Source: JBGPTK01 sp041497605 | Lineage (GTDB): Bacteria > Acidobacteriota > Terriglobia > Acidiferrales > UBA7541 | Assembly (NCBI GenBank): GCA_041497605.1 | Contig: JBGQGW010000021.1 | Location: 1 to 26,479, forward strand | Direction: 5' to 3' | Length of the DNA: 26,479 nucleotides | In this document: positions 6,624-15,243 of the stretch, in pieces | Layout: each line of letters starts with the position of its first letter | Position numbering within the stretch: the stretch's first letter is position 1 | The notes under the pieces: model-generated | Told to the model about the DNA's origin: nothing | Seen by the model: only the letters and a program-made list of their open reading frames with translations | The model's database searches: none | Made by a program: the position numbers and the translations under genes

Positions 6624-9600
6624 CTAAACGGGGGCGCTGGTGGGATCTTCCACCGGCACGCTGATCTCGACGATGGGCCGGGGCTGCTGGCGCATGGTGT
6701 CGACGAAGACGCGCAACAATTGGGGATCGAACTGGTTCGCGGAGCAGCGCTCCAGTTCGGCGAACGCGTCAACCGCGGTCCGCGCCTTTTTATACGTGCG
6801 GTCGGAAGTAATCGTATCGAAAGCATCGGCGATGGCAATAATGCGAGCACCGAATGGGATCTGCTCACCACACAGTGCATCCGGATATCCAGAGCCATCG
6901 TAGAATTCATGATGGTGGAGCACCATCTGCTGGATGCGTTCGAGCGTGCGCAACGGCTCCAGGAGCTGCGCGCCCAGCCGCGTGTGATTCTTCATGGTTT
7001 CCCATTCGGTCGCATCCAGCGGTCCCGCCTTGTTCAAGATCGCTTCCGGAATTCCCACCTTGCCCACATCGTGCAGCAGTCCGGCCAGGCGCATCTCTTC
7101 CACTTCCCCTGGCCCGAGACCGAGGGACTGCGCGAGCATCAAGGCATACTTGGAGACTTTCTGCGAATGTCCCTGGGTGTAAGGATCCTTGGCATCCACG
7201 GCGAGGGCCAGCGAGGTCACCGTATCCACCACGGCCGAAGGTAATTGATCTGTAGCCGCCAAGTCTTCCTGCTCCGCCAAGGAGCGCGTGAATTGTTCCA
7301 GGCGCTGCAGGATTTCTGCGAATGCCTCCGGGCCGGTAGTGAATTGCCGCTTTAATGTAACACCCAGGTAGGCTTCGAGCACGTCTCGCTTCCATTTCTT
7401 CGTCTCATCCGTATCGTTTTGCTCGGAGGTGGAAACAGCATTGCCACCTTGATGCTTCGAAAGATACATCGAGGAGTCCGCCACCTGAATCAGTTCTTGC
7501 GGTGTGGCTCCATGCACCGGGTAGGTGGCAATACCGAAGCTGCCGGTAATGTTCTTATCATGCAGCAGTGGATCGGAAGCGATGGAGCTTCGCAGTTTGC
7601 CGGCAAGTTGCCGCGCCTGATCCGCGTTGGTCTCCGGCATCAGGATTACGAACTCATCTCCCCCGTACCGTGCTACCACGTCGGAGCGCCGGCAACTCAT
7701 CTCCAGAAGGTGTGAGACGCGTTGCAGCACCACGTCACCTTCGAGATGTCCGTAAAAATCATTCACGAATTTGAAGCGGTCCAGGTCCATCAACACCAGC
7801 GAGAACGGGCGGCCGGCGCGCGTCGATCGCTTCCATTCCGCCGAGAGTGCTTCCATCAGGAATCGATGTGTCTTCACGCCGGTCAAACCGTCGGTAATGG
7901 CCTGCTCCTGCGCTTTCTGGAACGTCAAAGCGTTGTGCAAAGCGCCCGCAAAGAGATCCGCGAGCGTCCGCAGCAGCAAAACTTCTTCGTCGGGAAAATC
8001 ACACGGTTCCGCGCTTTCCGCGTAGAGTACGGCAAGCAACTGGTCCGCATAAATAACCGGCAGAGCGATCGCGGAAGCAGTTCCTGGCAGCACCGGCTGG
8101 GGCGAATTGGCGTTCACCTCGTGCACCATCGCCATTTGCCCCGTGCGCGCCACCTGCCCCACCAATCCTTCTCCCAGTGCGATTCGCCGTCCCAATGCTT
8201 CGCGGCGGCGGCCAGCCTCGGCCTGAATCAAAAGCTCCTTGGTCGAGTAGTCGAGGACGGCGATGCCCACATCGTCATACGTCAATCCATCTTCGAGTTC
8301 CTCCGCGATCTTCGCCAGCATTTCGTCCGGATTCAGCGTCGTGATCGCGTGGCCGGAAAGGTTATTGAGAAGGGTGAGGTGCCGCGACTTCTTTTGCTCC
8401 TCGGCAAAGAGCCGCGCGTTCTCAATGGCGATGCCTGCCTCGCCCGCCAGCACCAGCAAAAGTTCCAGATGCCCGCCGTCGAACACGCGCTCGTGATGGC
8501 TGTACACGGCCATCACACCGATCGCACGGTCATAGAGCACCAGCGGCACTCCGCAGAAGCAGCCGGTTTTCTGCAGCGGCTGAACGCCGATTTTCCGGAC
8601 TTCCTCAACGAAGTTCTCGCGGATCAGCACCGGCTCGCGCGTGCGGATCATGTACTCCGTCAGAAAGTTGCCCACCGGCCGGGAATGCTTCGGCTCGCGC
8701 ACGCCATTCACCACGTCCAGTTCGAAGCGGATTTCTTCGCGATGGCCATCGTGAAAACCGATATAGAAATTATCGACGTCAAACAGCCGCTTCATCTCCG
8801 TGTAAATCTTTTCGAACAGCACGTTACTATCGAGCGTGGAGCTGAGTGCCCGGCCAATTTCGTTCAGGATATGCAATTCCTCACTCCGCCGGGCTGTTTG
8901 CTGGATCAGGTAACTATTCTCCACCGCCATTCCGATCTGGTGGCCCAACGCCATCAGCAACCTCAACTCCGCTGGCGTGAATCGCCGGGCGTCCGGGGTG
9001 CCCAGCAATAACACGCCGAACACGCGCTCCTTTGCCTGCAAGCTGATTCCGATCACAGTGCGCAGGCCTTGCGCGACAAGCAACTCCCGCACTCGGCGGA
9101 ATTCTATTTCGCGATCGAGTGCCACCCAGGCTTGGTCGCGTGCCAGATCGCGCAACACCACTAAGCCACCCAGCCGCGCCACCAGGCTGACCATGTAATC
9201 GTCCAAACTTCCCTGCTGGACCGCGGCACAGAACTCGTCAGAGAGCCCGGTCGCGACCATCGAAGTGGGCCCTTGCATATCGCCATAGTGCAGGCACAGC
9301 GCCCCGGCCGGAATACGCACTACGTTCAGTACGCGGTCCAGAGCCTGCGACAGCATTTTCTGAATCTCGCCGCCGATAAAACTGGAAGTGGCGAGATTTA
9401 GATTGGAAAGCGCCAGCATGTTCCGTTCGACCCGGCGGCGCTCCTCCTCATAAACCGTCATCACCATCAACACGCCGGCGAAGAGTTGCGGCAATAACAT
9501 CGGAAGCCGCAGGTCAGTCCGGTTGAGCCAGGCCAGGCGATTCTGATACGTGGTCCCCAGCAGCAGAAGGCTCCAACCAAGGAATGCGACTCCCAGAAAG

Positions 9601-10040
9601 AGATCGGCGCGGGAATCTTGTTTCTTACCTTCCCGCCAGAAGAGGCCCGCGACGACGAGCAGCACCATCGCAATGCCCACTCGCAGCGGGATCGCAATGT
9701 ACCCGCGATAGTAGGCCTCGGCCCAAATTGCCGCAGCCAGTGCGGCAAGAGTTGCGCTACGAATCCAGGCGGGCTTGCGCGAATAAAGTTGAACCGAACA
9801 GAGGAAAACCAACGCCGCTGCGGCCATCAGCCATTCGTTGATGGGTTCTTGCCAGGATGTAAAATTTTGTGAGGCATCGATACCACGGCCTAGCGACTGC
9901 AATGCGACCAGCACCCACGCACCGGACCATGCCAGTAAATATTGCTGGCGCTTTAATCCGTACATGTAGGCAAAAAACGCGCCCAGCAATGCCGCGCCGG
10001 CAGACATGACCAGCGCCACCATGTGTTGTCCGCTCAGCAA
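6624..10040 (-). CDS. 7TM - GAFx3 - GGDEF - HD-GYP cyclic-di-GMP turnover protein
   Basis: This 1138-residue protein combines synthesis and hydrolysis of cyclic di-GMP. Residues 1-197 contain seven hydrophobic helices. Three GAF-like sensory domains follow (about 205-380, 385-545 and 555-705), then a GGDEF domain (about 712-870) and an HD-GYP domain (about 935-1115). The cyclase signature is intact (YGGDEF, 793-797), and so is the inhibitory I-site RRSD (784-787), exactly five residues upstream. The phosphodiesterase signature is also intact: HD at 990-991, GKVGIP, and HHEFYDGSGYP (1043-1053). The start chosen is TTG 10040, with GGAG seven bases upstream; ATG 10022 is an alternative. It lies divergent from gltX and 91 bases upstream of osmC on the same strand. 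Which activity dominates cannot be told from sequence. Confidence 0.93.
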   Translation of the reverse strand: MLSGQHMVALVMSAGAALLGAFFAYMYGLKRQQYLLAWSGAWVLVALQSLGRGIDASQNFTSWQEPINEWLMAAAALVFLCSVQLYSRKPAWIRSATLAALAAAIWAEAYYRGYIAIPLRVGIAMVLLVVAGLFWREGKKQDSRADLFLGVAFLGWSLLLLGTTYQNRLAWLNRTDLRLPMLLPQLFAGVLMVMTVYEEERRRVERNMLALSNLNLATSSFIGGEIQKMLSQALDRVLNVVRIPAGALCLHYGDMQGPTSMVATGLSDEFCAAVQQGSLDDYMVSLVARLGGLVVLRDLARDQAWVALDREIEFRRVRELLVAQGLRTVIGISLQAKERVFGVLLLGTPDARRFTPAELRLLMALGHQIGMAVENSYLIQQTARRSEELHILNEIGRALSSTLDSNVLFEKIYTEMKRLFDVDNFYIGFHDGHREEIRFELDVVNGVREPKHSRPVGNFLTEYMIRTREPVLIRENFVEEVRKIGVQPLQKTGCFCGVPLVLYDRAIGVMAVYSHHERVFDGGHLELLLVLAGEAGIAIENARLFAEEQKKSRHLTLLNNLSGHAITTLNPDEMLAKIAEELEDGLTYDDVGIAVLDYSTKELLIQAEAGRRREALGRRIALGEGLVGQVARTGQMAMVHEVNANSPQPVLPGTASAIALPVIYADQLLAVLYAESAEPCDFPDEEVLLLRTLADLFAGALHNALTFQKAQEQAITDGLTGVKTHRFLMEALSAEWKRSTRAGRPFSLVLMDLDRFKFVNDFYGHLEGDVVLQRVSHLLEMSCRRSDVVARYGGDEFVILMPETNADQARQLAGKLRSSIASDPLLHDKNITGSFGIATYPVHGATPQELIQVADSSMYLSKHQGGNAVSTSEQNDTDETKKWKRDVLEAYLGVTLKRQFTTGPEAFAEILQRLEQFTRSLAEQEDLAATDQLPSAVVDTVTSLALAVDAKDPYTQGHSQKVSKYALMLAQSLGLGPGEVEEMRLAGLLHDVGKVGIPEAILNKAGPLDATEWETMKNHTRLGAQLLEPLRTLERIQQMVLHHHEFYDGSGYPDALCGEQIPFGARIIAIADAFDTITSDRTYKKARTAVDAFAELERCSANQFDPQLLRVFVDTMRQQPRPIVEISVPVEDPTSAPV

Positions 10041-10346
10041 TACACCGCTCCGAAGAGAAATCGAGTCAGGCTTGATCGAGCATAGCAGAAATTAGTGATA
10101 TGGAACCTCAAGGCTCAAGGTGGAGTTTCTTCCGAATCAATGCTTCCCAGGCCACAATCCTGAGCCTGTTTTACGGGTCGTAAACCCAAGAACGCCCCGG
10201 GTTGATTTGCCAGGCCGACTATACGAACAGAGACGAGACGGAACAAGAGTACGAGAGTACCGTTCTCAATTTTTTCGCGATGCAGGTGGACTCGATTTTG
10301 CCCAGCGCTTCCGATAAGATGTTAGGTTTCCAAGGGACGAAATGAA
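10041..10346. other. Intergenic region between GGDEF/HD-GYP gene and gltX
   Basis: This 306-base divergent gap must hold the promoters of both flanking genes, but I could not assign a convincing -35/-10 pair. It contains a perfect six-base inverted repeat, TTTACG-GGT-CGTAAA (10170-10184), which could be an operator or simply a small hairpin. AAGGGA at 10334-10339 is a plausible ribosome binding site for the GTG at 10347. No open frame with protein-like character is seen. Confidence 0.4.
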
Positions 10347-11855
10347 GTGACTGACGATGCCGAGGCCGGCGAAACAAACATGACATCCACGGGAAAACCG
10401 CGCGTCCGATTCGCTCCTTCTCCGACTGGATACTTGCACGTCGGCGGAGCTCGCACGGCGCTTTTCAACTGGCTGTTTGCGCGTCACGAGGGCGGCACGT
10501 TCATTCTGCGCGTCGAAGATACGGACATCGAACGCAATCGCCCGGAACTGGTCGATGGGATTCTCGAAAGCCTGCGATGGCTCGGCATCGAATGGGACGA
10601 AGGCCCTTATTTCCAGTCGAAACGAATCGACCTGTATCGTGCCGCGGCAGAGCGATTGCTTGCAAGCGGCGCCGCCTATGCGTGCTACTGCAAGCCCGTG
10701 CAATATGCGGGCGCCGATGCTCCCGTCGAAAATCTTGACGAAGGTGATGTGGAGCAACCCAAGGCGGCGCGCGGGCCGGCCTGCCCGTGCCGCCACCTTT
10801 CCGCCGAAGAGCGCGCCGAAAAGGAACGCCTGCGTTCACCGCGCGCGATTCGGTTTGCCGTGCCCCGTTCAGGCGTGACCAGGTTCGATGATGCCGTGTT
10901 TGGCGCCCGTGAAGTGCAAAACGCCGAGATCGAAGATTTCGTCCTGCTGCGCTCCAGCGGATTACCTACTTACCAATTGGGTGTCGTTGTGGATGATGTG
11001 GACATGCGCATCACTCACGTGATCCGCGGCGCCGATCATCTTTCCAACACGCCCAAGCAGGCGCTGCTCTATCAAGCCCTCGGTGCCACGCCGCCCATTT
11101 TTGCGCATGTGCCGCTGATCCTTGGACCAGACCGCACCCGGCTGTCGAAGCGCCACGGCGCCACCAGCGTCGGTTCCTACACCGAGGAAGGCTTCCTCCC
11201 CGAAGCGTTCCGCAATTTCCTGGCCCTGCTGGGATGGTCCACCGGCGACGATACGGAATTCCTGCGCACGCCGGAACTGGTCGAGCGGTTTTCGCTGGCG
11301 GGCGTCAGCCGCACCAATGCAATTTTTGATCGCGCAAAACTCGAATGGTTTAACCAGCAATACCTGCACAGTCTGCCGGTCGGCGAATTGCTGCCTTATG
11401 TGGAAGCGGAACTCCGCCGCGCGGGAATTTGGCGCGACGAGTGGGGCGCGAGCGAGCGCGGCTGGCTCGAGCGCACCGTGGACTTGATTCGTCCGCGTAC
11501 GCGCTTTGTTAACGATTTTTCCGGATGGGCTCGCGCATTTTTCACCGATACCTTTGAATACGATCCGGAGGCGCGCGAGAAATTCTGGAAGGACGAGCGC
11601 CTGCCCATGCTCCTGGGCAAGCTCGCCGGCGCGCTCGCCGTGCTTCCCGAATGGAATCACGACGCCTGCGACCATGCGCTGCGCGAAATCGCCGCCGCGG
11701 AAGGGGTGAAAGCAGGCTTACTGATCAATGCCACCCGTGTGGCGATTGTCGGCCGCGCCGTCGCTCCGCCGCTTTTCGATTCCATGCTCGCGATTGGCAA
11801 AGAACGCGTGGTCGCACGCTTGCGCCGCGCGCTTCCCGTCGTCTCCACCCGCTAA
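10347..11855 (+). CDS. gltX: Glutamyl-tRNA synthetase
   Basis: The 502-residue product is a class I glutamyl-tRNA synthetase, which charges tRNA-Glu (and possibly tRNA-Gln if GatCAB is present) in the cytoplasm. The HIGH-type motif lies in PSPTGYLHVGG (His31-Gly33) and the KMSKS-type motif is LSKRHG (266-271). RVEDTD and the tRNA-binding helices follow the family order. Cys113, Cys115, Cys148 and His150 match the zinc-binding CxC...CxH arrangement of bacterial enzymes. The C-terminal half is the anticodon-binding helical domain. The GTG at 10347 has an AAGGGA upstream, but the ATG at 10380 sits nearer the conserved KPRVRFAPSPTG start and could be the true start. No neighbouring gene appears co-transcribed. 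Confidence 0.96.
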   Translation: MTDDAEAGETNMTSTGKPRVRFAPSPTGYLHVGGARTALFNWLFARHEGGTFILRVEDTDIERNRPELVDGILESLRWLGIEWDEGPYFQSKRIDLYRAAAERLLASGAAYACYCKPVQYAGADAPVENLDEGDVEQPKAARGPACPCRHLSAEERAEKERLRSPRAIRFAVPRSGVTRFDDAVFGAREVQNAEIEDFVLLRSSGLPTYQLGVVVDDVDMRITHVIRGADHLSNTPKQALLYQALGATPPIFAHVPLILGPDRTRLSKRHGATSVGSYTEEGFLPEAFRNFLALLGWSTGDDTEFLRTPELVERFSLAGVSRTNAIFDRAKLEWFNQQYLHSLPVGELLPYVEAELRRAGIWRDEWGASERGWLERTVDLIRPRTRFVNDFSGWARAFFTDTFEYDPEAREKFWKDERLPMLLGKLAGALAVLPEWNHDACDHALREIAAAEGVKAGLLINATRVAIVGRAVAPPLFDSMLAIGKERVVARLRRALPVVSTR

Positions 11856-11945
11856 CAAATCAAACCGGGCGCGCCGCGCAATCTCCCCGAAAATCGCGTT
11901 TTATTGGAAGGCCACTTCGAGGACGTACCAAGGAAAGCCTTATAA

Positions 11946-12512
11946 CTAAGGTTTCTTGCTGCTGAAAATCTCCGGATGAATGCTGCGGGAACTCGCACCG
12001 GCGGCAGCGATCTGCACGGTCACGGAAATCGGAATCTTTACGGGCGGCAAACAGGTCGTGTCGTTGCAAGGCTGGTAACGCAAAATCAGTGGAATCGTCA
12101 TCGCGCCGAGTGGCGCATCGCCCCCCGCCTCCAGGCGCAGGAAAATCGGCGCGCGTCCCGTGTAAACCAGCAGCGGCGTCTGCGAGAATGAAAATTTCAG
12201 CGATTGTTGAGGAGGATAAACCGTTTCGACTTGGCGCAAGCCGCTTGGCAATTGCGCCGTCAGCGTGGTTGGAATCAGAAACTCATCCGCTGGTTTATTG
12301 GCGTTGATGTGGTAGCCGGATCGAATCTCCGCGATCACCGCCACCTCGAACGCGCGCCCGCGCGGGACTGGTTCGAGCGAAACATAAGCCTGCGGCTTCA
12401 CAATCGCGGCCGCATTCTGCAGGGCGGAGTTTTCTTGCGCGCGTCCCCCTTCACTGATTGCAAAAATCGCAGCGAAACAGAGCGCGGAAATGACTGCCAA
12501 AGATGTCCGCAT
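11946..12512 (-). CDS. Stand-alone DsbD N-terminal (alpha) domain protein
   Basis: The 188-residue product has a signal peptide (core about residues 5-20, Ala-rich cut near 25) and a single immunoglobulin-like domain of the DsbD alpha / DsbC-interacting type. The key redox pair is Cys149 and Cys154 in YQPCNDTTCLPP, which matches the reactive Cys pair of the periplasmic N-terminal domain of DsbD. In the family this domain receives electrons from the thioredoxin-like domain and passes them to periplasmic thiol proteins. The start ATG 12512 lies two bases after the stop of cyaY; an upstream in-frame start would overlap cyaY and hide the signal peptide. It is the last gene of the ccdA-tlpA-cyaY-dsbD(N) operon, so the three DsbD modules are encoded separately here. 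Confidence 0.85.
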   Translation of the reverse strand: MRTSLAVISALCFAAIFAISEGGRAQENSALQNAAAIVKPQAYVSLEPVPRGRAFEVAVIAEIRSGYHINANKPADEFLIPTTLTAQLPSGLRQVETVYPPQQSLKFSFSQTPLLVYTGRAPIFLRLEAGGDAPLGAMTIPLILRYQPCNDTTCLPPVKIPISVTVQIAAAGASSRSIHPEIFSSKKP

Positions 12513-12514
12513 CT

Positions 12515-12847
12515 CTACACCGCCACCGGCGCGCCAAGCTGCTGCGTCAGAATCCGGCTCATCACCTGAGTCAAAGTCTCGCCGGTCTTTTCCAGCACGA
12601 ATGAGTTTGCCGCATCGGACCAACCGAGTTTAAAACTGGTGGTGAGCGCCGAAATCCAGATCTGCCGCACGGGAGTGTTCGGGCTGATGACGAAGCGGGT
12701 CTCCTCATCGTCCTCGAAAAGGATTTCGAGCTTCCCGCTCCCGCCTTCCACTTCAAAATCGTGCTGGTCGCCCAGGTCAAGCAGCCGTTTGCGTAACGCT
12801 TCGAAGGCATCGTCGCATTTCTTCTGGAAATCGCGTTCTTCCATCAT
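12515..12847 (-). CDS. cyaY: Frataxin / CyaY iron-binding protein
   Basis: The 110-residue product matches frataxin in length and layout: an N-terminal acidic helix (EERDFQ...CDDAFEAL), beta strands including LEILFEDDEETRFVISP, then the highly conserved RQIWISALTTSFKL and a final helix (GETLTQVMSRILTQQLG). Frataxin binds ferrous iron through acidic residues of the first helix and strand and tunes the cysteine desulfurase step of Fe-S cluster assembly in the cytoplasm. The ATG at 12847 directly abuts the stop of the upstream thioredoxin gene (no gap), and a second ATG follows at once. Its place inside a Dsb-type operon, with no isc or suf gene in view, is unusual. The family call is firm; the link to its neighbours is inference. 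Confidence 0.88.
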   Translation of the reverse strand: MMEERDFQKKCDDAFEALRKRLLDLGDQHDFEVEGGSGKLEILFEDDEETRFVISPNTPVRQIWISALTTSFKLGWSDAANSFVLEKTGETLTQVMSRILTQQLGAPVAV

Positions 12848-13423
12848 TTAAATCAGCCCCTGAATATCTTTCTTGAGCGAATCCATGTTCACCAGGCCGA
12901 TAAACCGCTTGATTACCTTACCGTCGCGCGAAATCAAGACGCTGGTCGGAAAGCCGATGATCCCGCCAAACTTATTGGCGATGGCGTCGTTTCCAATCAT
13001 GATGGGGTAGTTCATCAAGACTTTCTGTCCATCCACGTCGAATTTCTCGCCCTGCACGAACGGCTCCACAACTTTCTTGCCTTCATCGTCCATGGCCACG
13101 CCCAGGATCGTGAAGCCTTTGTCCCAATATTTTCTTTGAAAGTCGATCAGGCCGGGAATTTCCGCCTTGCATGGCTCGCACCAGGTAGCCCAGAAATTCA
13201 CCAGCACCACCTTGCCCTTGAAGCTTCCCAGCGATACGTTCCGGCCATCCAAACTCTGAAACGTAACTTCAGGCTCGTCCGGGTAATCTTTCTTCCCCGT
13301 GTCTCCTCCCGCAGCGCTGGCGCCCTTGAACGATTTGCACGCCGGCGAGATACCGGCGGCCAGAATCGCAAAAACTGCGAGAGTTCGAATCAGTGTCTTC
13401 CTCACCATCACTCCGTTCACCAT
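12848..13423 (-). CDS. TlpA-like membrane-attached thioredoxin
   Basis: The product has 191 residues from the ATG at 13423, with an in-frame ATG at 13408 that may be the real start. A hydrophobic export segment (about 11-26) ends in SPAC, a weak lipobox, so it may be a lipoprotein or simply exported. The thioredoxin fold has the TlpA/ResA active site WCEPC (Cys82, Cys85), NFWATW before it, and the cis-Pro loop IGFPTSVLISRDGK. TlpA-type proteins reduce periplasmic disulfides with electrons from CcdA. It starts seven bases inside the end of ccdA and ends directly against cyaY, so it is translationally coupled. In this operon it probably plays the role of the DsbD gamma domain. Confidence 0.92.
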   Translation of the reverse strand: MVNGVMVRKTLIRTLAVFAILAAGISPACKSFKGASAAGGDTGKKDYPDEPEVTFQSLDGRNVSLGSFKGKVVLVNFWATWCEPCKAEIPGLIDFQRKYWDKGFTILGVAMDDEGKKVVEPFVQGEKFDVDGQKVLMNYPIMIGNDAIANKFGGIIGFPTSVLISRDGKVIKRFIGLVNMDSLKKDIQGLI

Positions 13424-14280
13424 GAAAATCGGTTCAAGAATGCTAGTTTACCCGACAGCCACGTCAGCCGGTTCACAAAAATAAGTCCGCCCACGAACAG
13501 CAACAACACTCCGCTGAATACTTCCACCATATGGATGTGGCGGCGGAATTTCTGGTAGAAACGCAGGAATTGCCCGATGCCCAGCGCAGTCAGTATGAAA
13601 GGAATCGCCAGGCCCGCTGAATACACCGCGAGCAGGAAAACGCCCTGCGCGATCGTGTCCCGCGTTGCCGCCAGGCCCAGCACCGTGGCCAGAATCGGCC
13701 CGATGCAAGGCGTCCATCCAAACGCAAAAGCAAAGCCCATCAGAAACCCGCCGACAATCCCCGGCTGCCCTCCAACATTCCGGAAATGCAAGTCGCGATT
13801 CAGCCAGCGCGAAAGGACTGGCCCGATCAGAAAAATCAACGCAACCGAAACCAACTGGACAGGCTGAATTCCGTGGGCGCTCTCGGAAAATCTCCAGGCC
13901 AGCAACGCCGCTGCCGCCACCAGCACGATCCCGATGGCCAGTCCCACTCGCACTGGAATCTTCGCCAGCCAGCCGATCAGGTGCAGACCAAAAAGAACCA
14001 CCACCGCCCCCGCGAGTGGCGCCAGCAGACTCCGATTACGGAGCAGAAACGACCCCACCGCGCTGGCTGATGCCCCGAAGGTGATGAACACAATCGAGAA
14101 TCCAGAGACGAACGCCAGCGATGAGGTCAGCAAACTCGCGCGTGGCGTCTCTCCCTTCTTGAGCTGTTCCACTCCAATGCCCGAAAGCATGGAAATGTAT
14201 CCGGGCACCAGCGGAAGTACGCACGGTGACAAGAAGGAAACCAGACCCGCCACAAACGCGGCAAATATAGAAACGTCCAT
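13417..14280 (-). CDS. ccdA: CcdA / DsbD beta-type thiol-disulfide transporter
   Basis: The 287-residue membrane protein belongs to the CcdA/DsbD transmembrane family, which moves reducing equivalents from cytoplasmic thioredoxin across the inner membrane. The two redox Cys are Cys20 in SFLSPCVLPLVPGY and Cys192 in FGWTPCIGPIL, each in the expected helix context. It is longer than typical CcdA: an extra hydrophobic segment of roughly 50 residues (about 112-165) lies between the two repeat halves. It is first of a four-gene reverse-strand operon and overlaps the following tlpA-like gene by seven bases. The start at ATG 14280 gives the family's usual N-terminus. Confidence 0.93.
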   Translation of the reverse strand: MDVSIFAAFVAGLVSFLSPCVLPLVPGYISMLSGIGVEQLKKGETPRASLLTSSLAFVSGFSIVFITFGASASAVGSFLLRNRSLLAPLAGAVVVLFGLHLIGWLAKIPVRVGLAIGIVLVAAAALLAWRFSESAHGIQPVQLVSVALIFLIGPVLSRWLNRDLHFRNVGGQPGIVGGFLMGFAFAFGWTPCIGPILATVLGLAATRDTIAQGVFLLAVYSAGLAIPFILTALGIGQFLRFYQKFRRHIHMVEVFSGVLLLFVGGLIFVNRLTWLSGKLAFLNRFSW

Positions 14281-14595
14281 TGTCTCTATTACGCCTTCTT
14301 CGCAGGATTGGATGCCTGTGTTTGTGTTAAGAAACAGGGCCCAAACTATTATTTTCCCACACTCGCCTCCTCAGTGTCGCGGCTATCTCATCTTTGTTTA
14401 AGGCTGCCAGGATTCCCGCCAAGTGTCAGCGAAACCATTCGACTTATCCATAGCCGAAAGCGCTATCGCTCTCTCTAATCCACTGAGTTAACAAGACCTT
14501 ACGACGATCCCTCCGTTGGAATCCAACATGCCTTACTTGCGATTGCTGGCTGCGCGAAGGCCAACCGGAGAGCAACGAAATTTGGGAGGAAACGG
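14281..14595. other. Divergent intergenic region between ccdA and the lipid operon
   Basis: This 315-base gap separates two divergent operons and must contain both promoters. I see no clear -35/-10 pair in either direction. A five-base hairpin (ATAGC...GCTAT, 14450-14465) is present but weak. GGGAGG at 14583-14588, just before the ATG at 14596, is a strong ribosome binding site. No coding frame or RNA gene is apparent. Confidence 0.4.
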
Positions 14596-15243
14596 ATGAC
14601 CCCGAACCAAATCACCGCCCTGCGAGTGGCCATGGCCTTCGCCGCCGTAGCGCTCTTCGGGCGAACTCTATGGATGGACGTGGCTGCTCTTGGGTTAACG
14701 GTTTCCGCGATCAGCCTGGACGCGCTAGATGGCTATCTGGCTCGCCGGCGCGAACTTTCCTCGCCCCTCGGCGCGCAACTCGACATCCTGGGCGACCGCG
14801 TGGTGGAAAATCTCTTTTTCACATTTTTTGCCGTCACTGGACTGGTTTCCCTCTGGGTTCCCGTGCTTTTCTTTGTGCGCGGAACTCTCACCGATTTTCT
14901 CCGTGGCCTTGCGGCCCTCTCCGGCCGCTCCGGCTTCGGCAAGGAATCCATGCTGGAATCTTGGTGGGGACGCAAGCTGGTTGCTTCGCGCGCGAGCCGC
15001 GGCGCCTATGCCGCGCTGAAATGTATCTGCTTCTGCTATCTGGGCGTGCAACTTACGCTCCTGCATCTTCCATCCCCGTTTCTCAATGGACGGGCCATGA
15101 GTTGGTTCTCTTGGACAGCACAGATTCTCGTTGCCGCTACGATTGCGTTCTGTATCGTCCGCGCCGTCCCCGTCCTATGGGAAGGCGGGCGCTATCTGGG
15201 CGCCCTTAGCCCCGCTTCGAAAACGGTGGGAGCGGCGCGATGA
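14596..15243 (+). CDS. CDP-alcohol phosphatidyltransferase family protein
   Basis: The 215-residue integral membrane protein carries the full catalytic signature of the family, DxxDGxxARx8GxxxDxxxD, at Asp42, Asp45, Gly46, Ala49, Arg50, Gly59, Asp63 and Asp67. These enzymes transfer a phosphatidyl group from a CDP-lipid to an alcohol such as glycerol-3-phosphate, inositol-phosphate or serine. Four to six hydrophobic helices follow the motif. A strong GGGAGG site precedes the ATG. Its stop overlaps the start of the next gene by four bases (ATGA), showing translational coupling. The pairing with a HAD phosphatase and an AUR1-like PAP2 protein favours a phosphorylated head-group acceptor (inositol-phosphate or glycerol-phosphate), but the substrate is not readable from sequence. 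Confidence 0.92.
   Translation: MTPNQITALRVAMAFAAVALFGRTLWMDVAALGLTVSAISLDALDGYLARRRELSSPLGAQLDILGDRVVENLFFTFFAVTGLVSLWVPVLFFVRGTLTDFLRGLAALSGRSGFGKESMLESWWGRKLVASRASRGAYAALKCICFCYLGVQLTLLHLPSPFLNGRAMSWFSWTAQILVAATIAFCIVRAVPVLWEGGRYLGALSPASKTVGAAR

Noticed and set aside
7722..9011. Long forward-strand open frame (429 codons) inside the GGDEF/HD-GYP gene
   Set aside because: It is the antisense shadow of a clearly recognised reverse-strand gene; its translation is His/Arg/Gln-rich without any domain.
10202..10225. TTGATT ... TATACG as a gltX promoter
   Set aside because: The spacing of about 12 bases is too short for a standard sigma-70 type promoter.
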